Source of the DNA: Campylobacteraceae bacterium
GTDB lineage: Bacteria > Campylobacterota > Campylobacteria > Campylobacterales > Sulfurospirillaceae
NCBI GenBank assembly: GCA_027013245.1
Contig: JALUXT010000148.1
Span: 1-37,942 of the forward strand
DNA length: 37,942 nucleotides
Direction of reading: 5' to 3'
The notes below the pieces were generated by a model. That model had not been told where the DNA came from. It ran no database searches and saw nothing but the letters and a program-made list of their open reading frames with translations. This document shows positions 8,208 through 17,271 of this stretch, in pieces. Position 1 is the first letter of the stretch. Every line of letters starts with the position of its first letter. A program made the position numbers and the translations under genes.

Positions 8208-9068
8208 TTATTCTTTGTTTTTCACATTATTATAAATTAAATTGAAAACAGCCAGGAGAGAAGTTCCAAATATCAATAAAAATGATACAGCATTTAAAAC
8301 AGGGGTACTCCCGTCCCTAATACGAGAGTACAAATCTATAGGTAAAGTTGTATCTGAACCTACTAAAAATAGTGTTGTATTAAAATTTCCAAAACTCATA
8401 AGAAAAGAGACGATAAAAGAGCCTATGAGAGCAGGCTTCAGATAAGGAAGAGTGATGAGTCTAATCACATCAAATCTACTAGCACCTAAATTCAATGCTG
8501 CTTCTTCTAGCGTACCATCAAATTTCTTTAGTTTTGCAGAAACAACAAGCACTACAAAAGTTGTTATAAAAGAAAATTGTCCTAAGACAACAAGAGAGAA
8601 ACTAGGCCTTAAAAATGGTATATCTATGCCGAAATGTTGGTCGACAAAACCACCTGCTATGGTAGAGCTCAATAGTATAGAGATACCTAGTATAACGCCT
8701 GGTATAACCAATGGAGCAAGAGCCAAAAAGTATAAAGCTCCTTTAAATCTAAATTTTTCTTGCACAAATAGAAACGCACCCATCGTGCCAACGATCAAAG
8801 ACATTACAGAAACATAAAATCCTGTTTCAAAACTGATATACATACTGCTTAAAAGGTCGCTATCTTCAAAAACACCTACTCTTTGTCCATTGTTTGCGAA
8901 AAACCAATCAAGAGTAAATCCCTTCCATGGCAATGTTGGAAAATTAGAATTATTAAAAGCCAATACGCAGGTTACGATAAGCGGTGCAAATAAAAAAACA
9001 TAAAATAATGCTATAAATATGGTATAGCCGATCTTATAGGTTTTTGATGAGGGTAGAGTTCTTATCAT
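8208..9068 (-). CDS. potC: Polyamine-type ABC transporter permease PotC
   Basis: The 286-residue membrane protein has six predicted hydrophobic segments and the EAA loop typical of importer permeases (EEAALNLGASRFDVIRLITLPYLKP, about residues 190-215), which docks on the ATPase. Similarity of the fold and gene order to PotC of the spermidine/putrescine system is clear. The start codon overlaps the stop of potB by 4 nt. It is the last gene of a potD-potA-potB-potC operon. Substrate choice rests on the binding protein and is not proven by the permease. Confidence 0.85.
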   Translation of the reverse strand: MIRTLPSSKTYKIGYTIFIALFYVFLFAPLIVTCVLAFNNSNFPTLPWKGFTLDWFFANNGQRVGVFEDSDLLSSMYISFETGFYVSVMSLIVGTMGAFLFVQEKFRFKGALYFLALAPLVIPGVILGISILLSSTIAGGFVDQHFGIDIPFLRPSFSLVVLGQFSFITTFVVLVVSAKLKKFDGTLEEAALNLGASRFDVIRLITLPYLKPALIGSFIVSFLMSFGNFNTTLFLVGSDTTLPIDLYSRIRDGSTPVLNAVSFLLIFGTSLLAVFNLIYNNVKNKE

Positions 9069-9919
9069 GATACAGCCTTTTCAAAACTTTGATTGGTTAT
9101 CTTTAGTGCCAACCAGATTATAGATGTAGATAAGGCAAGTAGCAAAAATCCAAATGCTGCCCCTTCATTCCAATTAAAACTAGCTATAAATTCATTGTAT
9201 ATCTGTTCCGTAAACCATAACGCATTTTTTCCACCAAGAAGATCAGGAGTCAGGTAGTCTCCCAACACAAGCATAAACACTACTATACTTCCTGAAACGA
9301 TGCCAGGAGCTGCATGGGGGATAACAATCTTCCTTATAATAGTAAATTTTGAAGCTCCAAGATCACTAGCCGCCTCAATCAAAGAATCATCCATGCCCTC
9401 AAGAGAGGACATTATCGGCACTATCATAAAAAGCATAGACATATAAACCAATCCGATAATCATGCTGATATCATTATAGAGCATCTTAAGCGGAGTATCG
9501 ATAATTCCCATTTTTAACAAAAAGAAATTTATAATTCCACTTTCTCTTAAAAGTATCATCCATCCATAAACGCTTACTAGTTCACCTACCCAAAATGGCA
9601 TTAGAAGTAAAAGTGCTAAAAATCCACTAAATTTTACTGAAACAACTTTTGTGATATAAAAAGCAACAGGAAAAGTCACGATAAATGTTAAAAATGTTAC
9701 AAGTATGGAGTAAACAGCTGTTCTTACAAATGTGTACCAATAAACACTGTCACTGAAAAATGCTTTGTAATTTGCTAAAGACCAAATAGAATCACCAAGA
9801 TTATTTTGAGATCTAAATGAATTGACAAAAAGATCTATATGAGGAAATACTATGAGTAAAAATAGCCACAATAGTACAGGAATTAAAAATATATAAAAAC
9901 CCCATTTAATTTTTGACAT
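9065..9919 (-). CDS. potB: Polyamine-type ABC transporter permease PotB
   Basis: The 284-residue inner-membrane permease starts with a hydrophobic helix (WGFYIFLIPVLLWLFLLIVF) and carries five further membrane segments. The EAA loop is IEAASDLGASKFTIIRKIVIPHAAPG near residues 180-205. It pairs with PotC to form the membrane channel of a polyamine importer. It lies 2 nt downstream of potA and overlaps potC, so all three are co-translated. Length and arrangement are normal for the family. Confidence 0.85.
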   Translation of the reverse strand: MSKIKWGFYIFLIPVLLWLFLLIVFPHIDLFVNSFRSQNNLGDSIWSLANYKAFFSDSVYWYTFVRTAVYSILVTFLTFIVTFPVAFYITKVVSVKFSGFLALLLLMPFWVGELVSVYGWMILLRESGIINFFLLKMGIIDTPLKMLYNDISMIIGLVYMSMLFMIVPIMSSLEGMDDSLIEAASDLGASKFTIIRKIVIPHAAPGIVSGSIVVFMLVLGDYLTPDLLGGKNALWFTEQIYNEFIASFNWNEGAAFGFLLLALSTSIIWLALKITNQSFEKAVS

Positions 9920-9921
9920 TT

Positions 9922-10995
9922 TTATTCCTTATAACATTTAAGATCATTATGATGAACAGCAGCTTCCATCTCATCTCCAACAGCTATATTTTCAAATCGT
10001 GCATTTTGTGGAAGTGCTATGAGAATTCTTTCATCCCCGACTTTAGTATAAGCTGATATTTTTGTATTTGAGCCATCAAAAAGGATAGTTTTAACTTTAA
10101 TCATAAACCTACTTACATCTTTTAGCTTGTCATCTGGTTTTAAGATGATGGACTCTGGCCTGATAAAAAGAAAATTATGCTCTTCATCTTCAAAAAATCT
10201 TTTTTCTAATTTCCATCCTTTTTTGGTAGTTATATTCATCATGTTATTTTCAGTTTTTTGTGTTGAAATATCAAATTTATTGGTTTCTCCGACAAAACCT
10301 GCAACAAAGCTAGTAGCAGGAAATTTGTAAAGATTTTTAGGGGTATCTAACTGATCAAAATTCCCACTGTTCATGACCGCTACTTTGTTGCTCATGACTA
10401 GTGCTTCTGATTGATCATGCGTTATATATATAAATGTGGTGCCTAACTCTGCTTGTAAAAGTTTAAGCTCTATCTTCATGTGTTCTCTTAGCTTTCGATC
10501 AAGTGCACCAAGAGGTTCATCTAAGAGTAAAATAGATGGCCCTAAAACCAATGATCTAGCTATCGCTACTCTTTGCCTTTGACCACCTGAGAGTTGTGTA
10601 ACAGCTTTATTGCCATAATCCTCAAGCCCCACACGAGAAAGCATGGAAAATACCTTTTCATCAATCTCTTTATTGGTAAATTTTCTTCTTCTTAATCCAA
10701 AAGCAACATTTTCTTTAACATTCATCATAGGAAAAAGAGCGAGACTTTGAAAAACAATATTGACAGGTCTTTTATTTGGAGGAATTCCACTCATGTCCTC
10801 ACCTCTTATAATCACCTTGCCACTTGTTGGTTCTAAGAATCCCGCTATCATCCTAAGTAGTGTAGTTTTTCCACAACCTGATGGTCCCAAAATCGAAAAG
10901 AAATCACCTTCTCTTACACCAAAATTCAAATCTTTGATTACAGTGTGTCCTGCAAATTTTTTTGAAATATGTTGAACTTCTAAGATATTATCCAT
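9922..10995 (-). CDS. potA: Polyamine-type ABC transporter ATP-binding protein PotA
   Basis: The 357-residue ATPase shows Walker A GPSGCGKTT (about residue 37), the Q-loop VFQSLALFPMM, signature LSGGQRQRVAIARSL, Walker B ILLLDEPLGALD and the switch His in ITHDQ. A C-terminal TOBE-type regulatory region follows from about residue 270. It energises import through PotB and PotC. It is separated from the upstream binding-protein gene potD by a strong hairpin, so its expression is probably lower than that of potD. Confidence 0.9.
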   Translation of the reverse strand: MDNILEVQHISKKFAGHTVIKDLNFGVREGDFFSILGPSGCGKTTLLRMIAGFLEPTSGKVIIRGEDMSGIPPNKRPVNIVFQSLALFPMMNVKENVAFGLRRRKFTNKEIDEKVFSMLSRVGLEDYGNKAVTQLSGGQRQRVAIARSLVLGPSILLLDEPLGALDRKLREHMKIELKLLQAELGTTFIYITHDQSEALVMSNKVAVMNSGNFDQLDTPKNLYKFPATSFVAGFVGETNKFDISTQKTENNMMNITTKKGWKLEKRFFEDEEHNFLFIRPESIILKPDDKLKDVSRFMIKVKTILFDGSNTKISAYTKVGDERILIALPQNARFENIAVGDEMEAAVHHNDLKCYKE

Positions 10996-11019
10996 TTTTA
11001 ACCTAAATATTTAAAGAAT

Positions 11020-11047
11020 CTTAAAGGCACCTGAGTGTGCCTTTAAG
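11020..11047 (-). terminator. Hairpin between potD and potA
   Basis: A perfect 11-bp stem (CTTAAAGGCAC paired with GTGCCTTTAAG) with a 6-nt loop starts 7 nt after the potD stop codon region and precedes potA. The downstream tract on the minus strand (ATTCTTT) is only weakly T-rich. It is therefore more likely a partial terminator or an RNA-stabilising hairpin that keeps the potD message more abundant than potABC, as is common for binding-protein genes. Confidence 0.6.
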
Positions 11048-11054
11048 TATTGTA

Positions 11055-12119
11055 TTAATTTGCTGCTCTGATATGATCTAGAACTTTTCCCTCTATTGAT
11101 TCAAGACCTGCTGGAACTGGTGGATACCAATTTATATTGTCTATATCAGCTTTTGAGAATGATCTCTCAAAGTTGCCTTTAATCTCTTTTTTAAGAAATT
11201 TGGTAGCTCCCTTAGATGCAGTTCCATAACCTGATTTGTTGGTAAAATATGCAGCATTTTTTGCATTCATTATGAAATTTATCCATTGGTAGGCTGCTTT
11301 CACATTTTTACTTTTTGCAGGGATTGCAAATGTATCTATCCATCCAAGAGCTCCGCTCTTAGGTGCAACAAAGTCTATATTTGGATTTTCTTTGTGGAGC
11401 TTCCATCCACCTCCATCCCAACCCATAGCTACAACAACTTCTCCACTTCTTAGCATAGACAGAAGTGAATCACCATTTGCCCAATAGTTATCAACCAAAG
11501 GTTTTTCCGCAATCAGTTTTTTTTCAACAGCCTTCATAATCTTTATATATTTTGCTTTGTTGCTATATGCTGCAAAGGGGTCATAACCTAGAGCAAAAGC
11601 AACAGCTATAAGTGTTGGTCGCTTAAGCCTGTAGCTAATTTTACCTTTATATGCAGGATTAAAAAGTGCTGTATAATCTTTTGCACCAGAAGCAAACTTT
11701 TTATTTACGATGAGCCCAGAAGTTCCATAAGCAAAAGGAACAGCATAAGATTTTCCATCAACAAGTGTATTTTTCTTAACTGCTTTTAGCATTGAAGGGA
11801 TAAGTTGTGCAGTTTTAATCTTTGAGTAATCTATAGCTTGATAAATTTTGAATTTCTTCTGCACAGAAGAGATTCTATCCTGACTTGGCTGAGCCAAATC
11901 AAATCCACCACCACGAGTTGCACGAAGTTTTGCGATCATCTCTTCGTTATTGCTATAAGTGATTTTTACTTTTATACCCGTCTTCTTTTCAAAAGCTTGA
12001 ACAAGTGCTTTGGGAGTATAACCTTTCCAAGTTAATATCCTAAGTGTTCCATTGCCTGCATATAGGCTTCCCGCTAGCAGTGTTGCAATCGCAACAGATG
12101 ATATAGCTAATTTTTTCAT
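11055..12119 (-). CDS. potD: Polyamine-type periplasmic binding protein PotD
   Basis: The 354-residue protein has a Sec signal peptide ending near SLYAG (residues 1-22), followed by the PotD-like opening LRILTWKGYTPKALVQAFEKKTGIKV and a late AYQWINFIMNAKNAA segment typical of class-D binding proteins. It would capture spermidine or putrescine in the periplasm and hand it to PotABC. It is the first gene of the operon, with an AGGAG ribosome binding site and a TATAAT promoter upstream. Family members with other cationic or thiamine-like ligands exist, so the ligand is inferred. Confidence 0.82.
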   Translation of the reverse strand: MKKLAISSVAIATLLAGSLYAGNGTLRILTWKGYTPKALVQAFEKKTGIKVKITYSNNEEMIAKLRATRGGGFDLAQPSQDRISSVQKKFKIYQAIDYSKIKTAQLIPSMLKAVKKNTLVDGKSYAVPFAYGTSGLIVNKKFASGAKDYTALFNPAYKGKISYRLKRPTLIAVAFALGYDPFAAYSNKAKYIKIMKAVEKKLIAEKPLVDNYWANGDSLLSMLRSGEVVVAMGWDGGGWKLHKENPNIDFVAPKSGALGWIDTFAIPAKSKNVKAAYQWINFIMNAKNAAYFTNKSGYGTASKGATKFLKKEIKGNFERSFSKADIDNINWYPPVPAGLESIEGKVLDHIRAAN

Positions 12120-12140
12120 ACTTTCTCCTCGTAAATTTTT

Positions 12141-12168
12141 TGGGTTTTAACCCATAAGTGAAATTATA
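12141..12168 (-). promoter_or_regulatory. potD promoter and 5' leader hairpin
   Basis: On the minus strand a TATAAT -10 box lies at 12168-12163. A few bases after the expected start point a small inverted repeat (TGGGTT-AA-AACCCA, 12154-12141) follows, then the AGGAG ribosome binding site of potD. The hairpin would be at the very 5' end of the mRNA, where it could protect the transcript or serve as an operator. No clear -35 is visible, which is usual for this phylum. Confidence 0.5.
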
Positions 12169-12203
12169 TAACAATAAAATAACAAAGAGGTTACAAAATT
12201 GTT

Positions 12204-13784
12204 TTATATTCCATCATTTAAGAGCTTTAATGCCTCTTTTTGTTTTAAAGCAGACACTTCAGAACTCCAACCGAATGACTCTTTTAGCACCAATGTTACT
12301 TCTTCCAAAGATTCTTTTGCAGCGTTTAAGTCTATAAGTCCCAATCCAACACGACGAACCAAAAAATCTAGAGGATTTTTGACAAACTCGTGTTTAACAC
12401 CATAATAAATCTCAGCTTTCAAAACTGGATAATTTTTATGAATTTTTTCTTTGCCGTATTTTTGAATAAAATCTACAACAACCAAAGATTGCGAACCATA
12501 GGTCTTAATCAAATGAGTACGCAAATCTTTTTCTAATCCCAATTTATCTAAATTTCCTTTAACATGTTCTGTATTTCTTCTACTTCCCGATAATATATAC
12601 TCTTTCGTGCAACAATTGTGTAATTTTGTATCATTAGATAATTTTTGTATGACATCTACCGCGTCTTCCGCCATCTTTCTATAAGATGTCCATTTCCCAC
12701 CAGCTATACTTATGAGGTTTGATTTTGATTGTTCGATATAGTGCTCTCGCACAAGCCCTTTTGTGTCATCCGTGTGTTTTAATGATACAAGTGGTCTAAG
12801 CCCACACCAAGAAGAGAGGATATCGCTTTTTTTGATATCTATACTAAAATATTTTCTCATATGTCTTAGTAAGTATTCGATATCCCCAGCATCTACTTTT
12901 GGATGCTCTTGCGGATGTGATTCTTCATCTGTTGTGCCGACTAAGCACTTTCCCATCCAAGGAAGCATAAATAGAACTCTACCATCTTCTGTTTTTGGTA
13001 TCATTAAGCCTTCGTTGTTGGGCAAAAACTTTTTATCTAAAACTATGTGTATGCCTGAACTTGGCTCTACTATATTATGGGCTGATTTATCATCCATTTT
13101 TCTTATGCTATCGCAAAATATACCAGTCGCATTTATGACAAATTTTGTATTTACGGTATATATCTCTTCGCTGGTTTTGTCCTTTATGACTACACTAGAT
13201 ATTTTTTGGTCAATATATTTAAAGTTTGTAACCTCGCTATAATTTCTAACGATGCAACCTTTCTCTTTTGCACTTTGAAGAAGGGCTAAGGCCATCCTAG
13301 CATCGTTAAATGCTCCATCAAAATACCTAACTCCAGCCTTTAATCCATCTTTCTTAACAACAGGAAATATATCCATTATCTGTTTTTTTCCAACTATTTG
13401 AGTGCGACCTAAGCTTTTTTTGCCTGAAATCAAGTCATAAAGAAACAATCCAGCATATATATAAGGTATCTCATACCATTTGTAAAGTGGAGTAACAAGA
13501 GTGATGGCATGTGCTAGATGAGGCGCATTGTGTAAAATTCTATATCTCTCTTTAAGTCCCTCTTTAACTAAATCGTACTGACCTTTATCGAGCTTTTTTA
13601 TCGCAGTTTCTAAGTATCTGACTCCACCGTGAACTAGTTTGGTGCTTCTGCTACTTGTGCCCTCAGCAAAATCATTTTTTTCCAAAAGCAAACATTTAAA
13701 ACCTCTAAGTGTAGCATCAAGTGCTATTCCTGAGCCCGTAGCACCGCCACCAATGATGACGATATCATATGATTTATCATGCAC
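12204..13784 (-). CDS. glpD: Aerobic-type glycerol-3-phosphate dehydrogenase
   Basis: This 526-residue FAD enzyme begins with the dinucleotide-binding motif DIVIIGGGATGSGIALDATLRG and the family signature SSRSTKLVHGGVRYLE. A substrate-domain motif WCGLRPL and a second flavin motif ISIAGGKWTSYRKMAEDA follow, with a C-terminal helical domain (about 390-526). It oxidises sn-glycerol 3-phosphate to dihydroxyacetone phosphate and passes electrons to the quinone pool at the inner membrane. The start overlaps the thioesterase stop codon by 8 nt. It fits functionally with the glycerophosphodiester phosphodiesterase 4 kb downstream. Confidence 0.9.
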   Translation of the reverse strand: MHDKSYDIVIIGGGATGSGIALDATLRGFKCLLLEKNDFAEGTSSRSTKLVHGGVRYLETAIKKLDKGQYDLVKEGLKERYRILHNAPHLAHAITLVTPLYKWYEIPYIYAGLFLYDLISGKKSLGRTQIVGKKQIMDIFPVVKKDGLKAGVRYFDGAFNDARMALALLQSAKEKGCIVRNYSEVTNFKYIDQKISSVVIKDKTSEEIYTVNTKFVINATGIFCDSIRKMDDKSAHNIVEPSSGIHIVLDKKFLPNNEGLMIPKTEDGRVLFMLPWMGKCLVGTTDEESHPQEHPKVDAGDIEYLLRHMRKYFSIDIKKSDILSSWCGLRPLVSLKHTDDTKGLVREHYIEQSKSNLISIAGGKWTSYRKMAEDAVDVIQKLSNDTKLHNCCTKEYILSGSRRNTEHVKGNLDKLGLEKDLRTHLIKTYGSQSLVVVDFIQKYGKEKIHKNYPVLKAEIYYGVKHEFVKNPLDFLVRRVGLGLIDLNAAKESLEEVTLVLKESFGWSSEVSALKQKEALKLLNDGI

Positions 13785-14196
13785 TTATATCTAATCCTAA
13801 GGCTATTAGAAGATTATCACTACAAATCACAGGTGTTTTCTTGCCATCTTCATCTACTGAGACATAAGTAATGTCAGCACTTGTTACATGTACGCATCTC
13901 CTTGCACCTTGAAACAATCGTTCAGCAGTCACTTCGACCATGGTTTTTATGGAAGTTCTACCAACCTTTATAATCTTGGCATAAAAACTAACAACATCTC
14001 CGACAAAGATAGGCTCCCTGAATTCCAATGAGTTTACTTTTACTGTAACCACACTATAAAGTGGTAAATCTCTAGTCGCCAAAGAGCCTGCTATGTCTAT
14101 ATTGGACATAATCCATCCACCAAAGATTTTCCCTGAAGGATTTGTATCTTTTGGCATAGCAACTATTTTTATGCGGGGTTCACCCATATTGTTCAT
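13777..14196 (-). CDS. Hotdog-fold acyl-CoA thioesterase (YciA-like)
   Basis: The 139-residue protein has the acyl-CoA hydrolase hotdog pattern: MPKDTNPSGKIFGGWIMSNID (with the conserved N-x-x-G-x-x-F/GG and Asp), followed by the beta strands VVTVKVNSLEFREPIFVGDVVSFYAKI. YciA-type enzymes hydrolyse acyl-CoA thioesters to free acids and CoA in the cytoplasm. The ATG used has GAGGAG 8 nt upstream. It overlaps glpD and lies 40 nt downstream of a diguanylate cyclase gene, within a minus-strand run of genes. Substrate preference cannot be told from the sequence. Confidence 0.85.
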   Translation of the reverse strand: MNNMGEPRIKIVAMPKDTNPSGKIFGGWIMSNIDIAGSLATRDLPLYSVVTVKVNSLEFREPIFVGDVVSFYAKIIKVGRTSIKTMVEVTAERLFQGARRCVHVTSADITYVSVDEDGKKTPVICSDNLLIALGLDISA

Positions 14197-14236
14197 TTAA
14201 CTGTCTCCTCTACCTGTAAGTGTCGTCGAAATTTAT

Positions 14237-16528
14237 TTACTCACTTATCGTGACTTTGTCTCTACCATTTTGTTTTGAAGTATAGAGGGCTTTATCTGCT
14301 TTTTCAAAGAGGGAGTCCAGGGTATCATCTTTTTCAAGCATTGCAATGCCCAAACTTACGGTTACATGTATCTCGTGATTTTGAAATTCCAAAATGTCTG
14401 TCTTAACTTGCATTCTTATCTTTTCTGCGATTTGAAGGGTTTTGTTTTTGTTTGTATTGTTGATGATGATAGCAAACTCTTCTCCTCCCACTCTTCCAAA
14501 TAGATCACTTTTTCGTATGTTTTTAGAGACTATGCTTGCAAAGTTTTTCAAAACAGCATCTCCAGTTATATGCCCGTAAGTGTCATTTATATTTTTGAAG
14601 AAATCTAAATCTAGCATTATAAAAGAGATGAGTTTATTCTCTCTTTTGGCGATAGATATATACTGCTCACCTATATCAAAAAAACTTCTGCGACTTCTAG
14701 CTCCTGTTAGCATATCTGTTGAGGCAAGTTTTTCTAGTTCACTATTTTTTTCTTGAAGAACCTTGTTGTATTTTTTAAAAGTTATTTCCCTAAAGATAAA
14801 CAAAAATACTCCAATAAGTATAAAAATACCTATATATAAAAAGATAGTATAGTTGATTCCTTTGTAGTATTTTACAGATATCCAGTGGTTTATGATATTT
14901 TGTTTCTGTTTCTCACTTATACTGTTTATAGCCTTGCTAAAAACATCCAAAAGTATAGAATCATCCTTTCTAACTCCTATTCCTAAATCCAAATTACCGT
15001 TTATCTTTCCAGCTATTTTTAGCTCTCCAAAGTAACTCTTTTGTATCTCGTATCTAGCAGAAAAAAAAGTATCTACAAAGCCATACAATTTTCCATCATT
15101 AACCATTTTCAAGCCTTGCTGGATAGAGTCAACTTTTATAATATTAATGTTAGGATATTTTTTCCTAAGAGTATCTATAAAACCATATCCTCTTGTTACA
15201 CCTAATTTTTTAGATTGGATAGATTTTAGATTACTCACAAAAAGTTTGTCTAGTTTTGTGATAAGGACAAGAGCAGTAGAAATATATGGTTTGGTAAAGT
15301 TTAGATATCTCTTTCTCTTTTTTGTGTTTGTGACAAGGGAGAGGATATCGCACTTTCTATTTTTTGCGTAAGTTAAAGATTGTGTCCAATTTTCAGTATG
15401 GACCAGCTTGATAGGGATTCCTATATATTTTTCTACTAGTTTGAGGTATTCGGCACTTATGCCTATGTGTTTTCCATCCTTTAACATCTCTAATGGCATC
15501 CAGTTTGGATCCACACACATTGTAACTACTTTTTTTGTATTGTGAAGATAATTTATCTCTTTTTGGCTCAATTTTGTTTCACGACTCTTTAAGTGATATA
15601 CAAAATCTTTTAAGTTGTCTATGTTTATCTTTTCCCCAACTATGCTGTACATGGTTATGATATTATTGAGTTTTATTTTCTCTATTTTTCCAAAATGACT
15701 GCTGTTGATATCACTTAATTTTTTCATTTGCATTGCTTCAAATTTTAGTTTGTCATAGCTAAAATGTTGAGAGTTATACTTTGTTTGTATTAATTTGATA
15801 GTTTCATCTATATGAGCAAAAGCGTATCGCCACCCCTTTAAAGACGCTCTTAAGAAGTTTCGCACTGCCTTCGGGTGGTTGTCTAACTCCTCTTGAGATG
15901 TGAAGAGTATATCGCTGTAAAAATTGGCATTAAAATTCATAGAGCCTATGAGATTGTATTTGATGCCTCTTTTTCTCATAGTGTATGGCTGATCTGTTAT
16001 ATAGACAGCATATGCATCTATTTTTTTATTTATAAGACTTTCAAGATTAAAACTAATCGGGATTTTTTTTAGATTTTTTGGGTCAATCATATTTGCAAAG
16101 AACATGGCGTTTATGTATGGATTTTTAAAAAACTCCTTTGTTGCCATTATTTTTTTGCCTTTTAGATCTGAAATTTTTGTTATATTTGAGTCTTTTAGAG
16201 TCATAAGTGCTAATGGAGAGTTTTGAAGTATGGCTGTTAAGGCAACAACGGGCGTCCCTTCTGATCTTTTTAAGACAAGAGATGAGTCTAGTATCCCAAA
16301 AGTCGTCTTGCCATTGATTACATCACTAACTGTATTTTGGTGATTAAAACTTTTTATTTTAACATCAAGTCCAGAGTTTCTATAAAAACCCTTCTCTTTT
16401 GCTATATAATACCCAGCAAACTGAAAAGCATCCTTCCACTTGAGTTGGAGTGATACTTTTTGCAAAGAAGTTGTGGCAAAGATATTTGATATGAGTATAA
16501 AAGACAATAATGCAAATATCCGTTCCAT
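14237..16528 (-). CDS. Diguanylate cyclase with NMT1-like and SBP_bac_3 sensor domains
   Basis: The 763-residue protein has a signal/anchor segment (about 4-20), an NMT1/SsuA-like binding domain (about 22-310, opening VSLQLKWKDAFQFAGYYIAKEKGFY), and then an amino-acid-type SBP_bac_3 domain (about 335-545, VVTMCVDPNWMPLEMLKDGK). A membrane helix follows (about 555-577) and a cytoplasmic GGDEF domain (about 600-763). The active motif is GGEEF, with an RxxD inhibitory site (RKSD) five residues before it, so it should make c-di-GMP under product inhibition. Two stacked periplasmic solute-binding domains in one sensor suggest response to thiamine-pyrimidine-like or alkylsulfonate-like and amino-acid-like ligands. 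Only about 26 nt separate it from the DUF2461 gene upstream. Confidence 0.88.
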   Translation of the reverse strand: MERIFALLSFILISNIFATTSLQKVSLQLKWKDAFQFAGYYIAKEKGFYRNSGLDVKIKSFNHQNTVSDVINGKTTFGILDSSLVLKRSEGTPVVALTAILQNSPLALMTLKDSNITKISDLKGKKIMATKEFFKNPYINAMFFANMIDPKNLKKIPISFNLESLINKKIDAYAVYITDQPYTMRKRGIKYNLIGSMNFNANFYSDILFTSQEELDNHPKAVRNFLRASLKGWRYAFAHIDETIKLIQTKYNSQHFSYDKLKFEAMQMKKLSDINSSHFGKIEKIKLNNIITMYSIVGEKINIDNLKDFVYHLKSRETKLSQKEINYLHNTKKVVTMCVDPNWMPLEMLKDGKHIGISAEYLKLVEKYIGIPIKLVHTENWTQSLTYAKNRKCDILSLVTNTKKRKRYLNFTKPYISTALVLITKLDKLFVSNLKSIQSKKLGVTRGYGFIDTLRKKYPNINIIKVDSIQQGLKMVNDGKLYGFVDTFFSARYEIQKSYFGELKIAGKINGNLDLGIGVRKDDSILLDVFSKAINSISEKQKQNIINHWISVKYYKGINYTIFLYIGIFILIGVFLFIFREITFKKYNKVLQEKNSELEKLASTDMLTGARSRRSFFDIGEQYISIAKRENKLISFIMLDLDFFKNINDTYGHITGDAVLKNFASIVSKNIRKSDLFGRVGGEEFAIIINNTNKNKTLQIAEKIRMQVKTDILEFQNHEIHVTVSLGIAMLEKDDTLDSLFEKADKALYTSKQNGRDKVTISE

Positions 16529-16554
16529 TTCTATTTCCTTTGGTTATATTAAGT

Positions 16555-17271
16555 CTATTGTACCATAGATTTATTTATGCTTGTATTAGCACAGCTTTCC
16601 ATCTCATAAACCCATTGTTGCAAATCTTCTAAATCTGTATATATATCAAAAGCAAAATCTAAAAACTCTACACTAAAAAAAAGTTCATCTATTTTAAAGA
16701 CTTTATAAGCAAACATCGCTCCATATTGTGTCAGATATATAAAATCATCATCTTTGTCAAAGTCTCTTGGAACTCTTTTGTATTTTGGAGCCGGTAGGAT
16801 ATAACCTTTGGAAACCAAATCTTGAAGTATAAAATGCAGTTTTCTTCTGTTTTCTTCATTCTGTATATACTCTCTATATGTCTTTAATAGTGGTGGTTTG
16901 AAATTTCTTATGCCTGCGGCTATAAAATATTCGTGTTCATCATAGTGCATATAAAAACTACTGCTTTGCATGCGATGAGCAGTGCCCTGCCAAAAAAGAA
17001 GTCCGATTTTACTCTTCATGGGAGTCTTATCTTTGCTAAATCGAATATCTCTATATATGCGAAACAAAGAACCACCAACTTTTGGAAGAGCGTTTATGGT
17101 AGGCACAAGTATTTGAAGAGTTTCACCCATATCTTTTATGAAAGCTTGATTTGGTTTTAGTATATTTTGCTCCCACTCATGTCGGTGAAGCTCAAACCAC
17201 TCTTTGGAATTGTTTTGTTTTAATTTTTTTAAAAACTCAATTCCTTCTTTTTTAAAACCACTAAATTGCAT
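16555..17271 (-). CDS. DUF2461 (TIGR02453-like) protein
   Basis: This 238-residue cytoplasmic protein matches the DUF2461 family in its opening (FLKKLKQNNSKEWFELHRHEWEQ), the central SLFRIYRDIRFSKDKTPMKSKIGLLFW and the YFIAAGIRNF strand. No biochemical role is known to me for the family. Its ATG follows the selD stop codon with no intervening base (TAAATG), so it must be translated from the same mRNA as selD. That closeness may be incidental or may hint at a link with selenium metabolism; nothing in the protein shows it. Confidence 0.75.
   Translation of the reverse strand: MQFSGFKKEGIEFLKKLKQNNSKEWFELHRHEWEQNILKPNQAFIKDMGETLQILVPTINALPKVGGSLFRIYRDIRFSKDKTPMKSKIGLLFWQGTAHRMQSSSFYMHYDEHEYFIAAGIRNFKPPLLKTYREYIQNEENRRKLHFILQDLVSKGYILPAPKYKRVPRDFDKDDDFIYLTQYGAMFAYKVFKIDELFFSVEFLDFAFDIYTDLEDLQQWVYEMESCANTSINKSMVQ

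Noticed and set aside
8452-8817. 121-codon open frame on the plus strand
   Set aside because: Antisense to potC; shadow of a membrane protein gene.
12763-13242. 159-codon open frame on the plus strand
   Set aside because: It lies antisense within glpD, whose protein is well conserved; composition and lack of a ribosome binding site mark it as a shadow.
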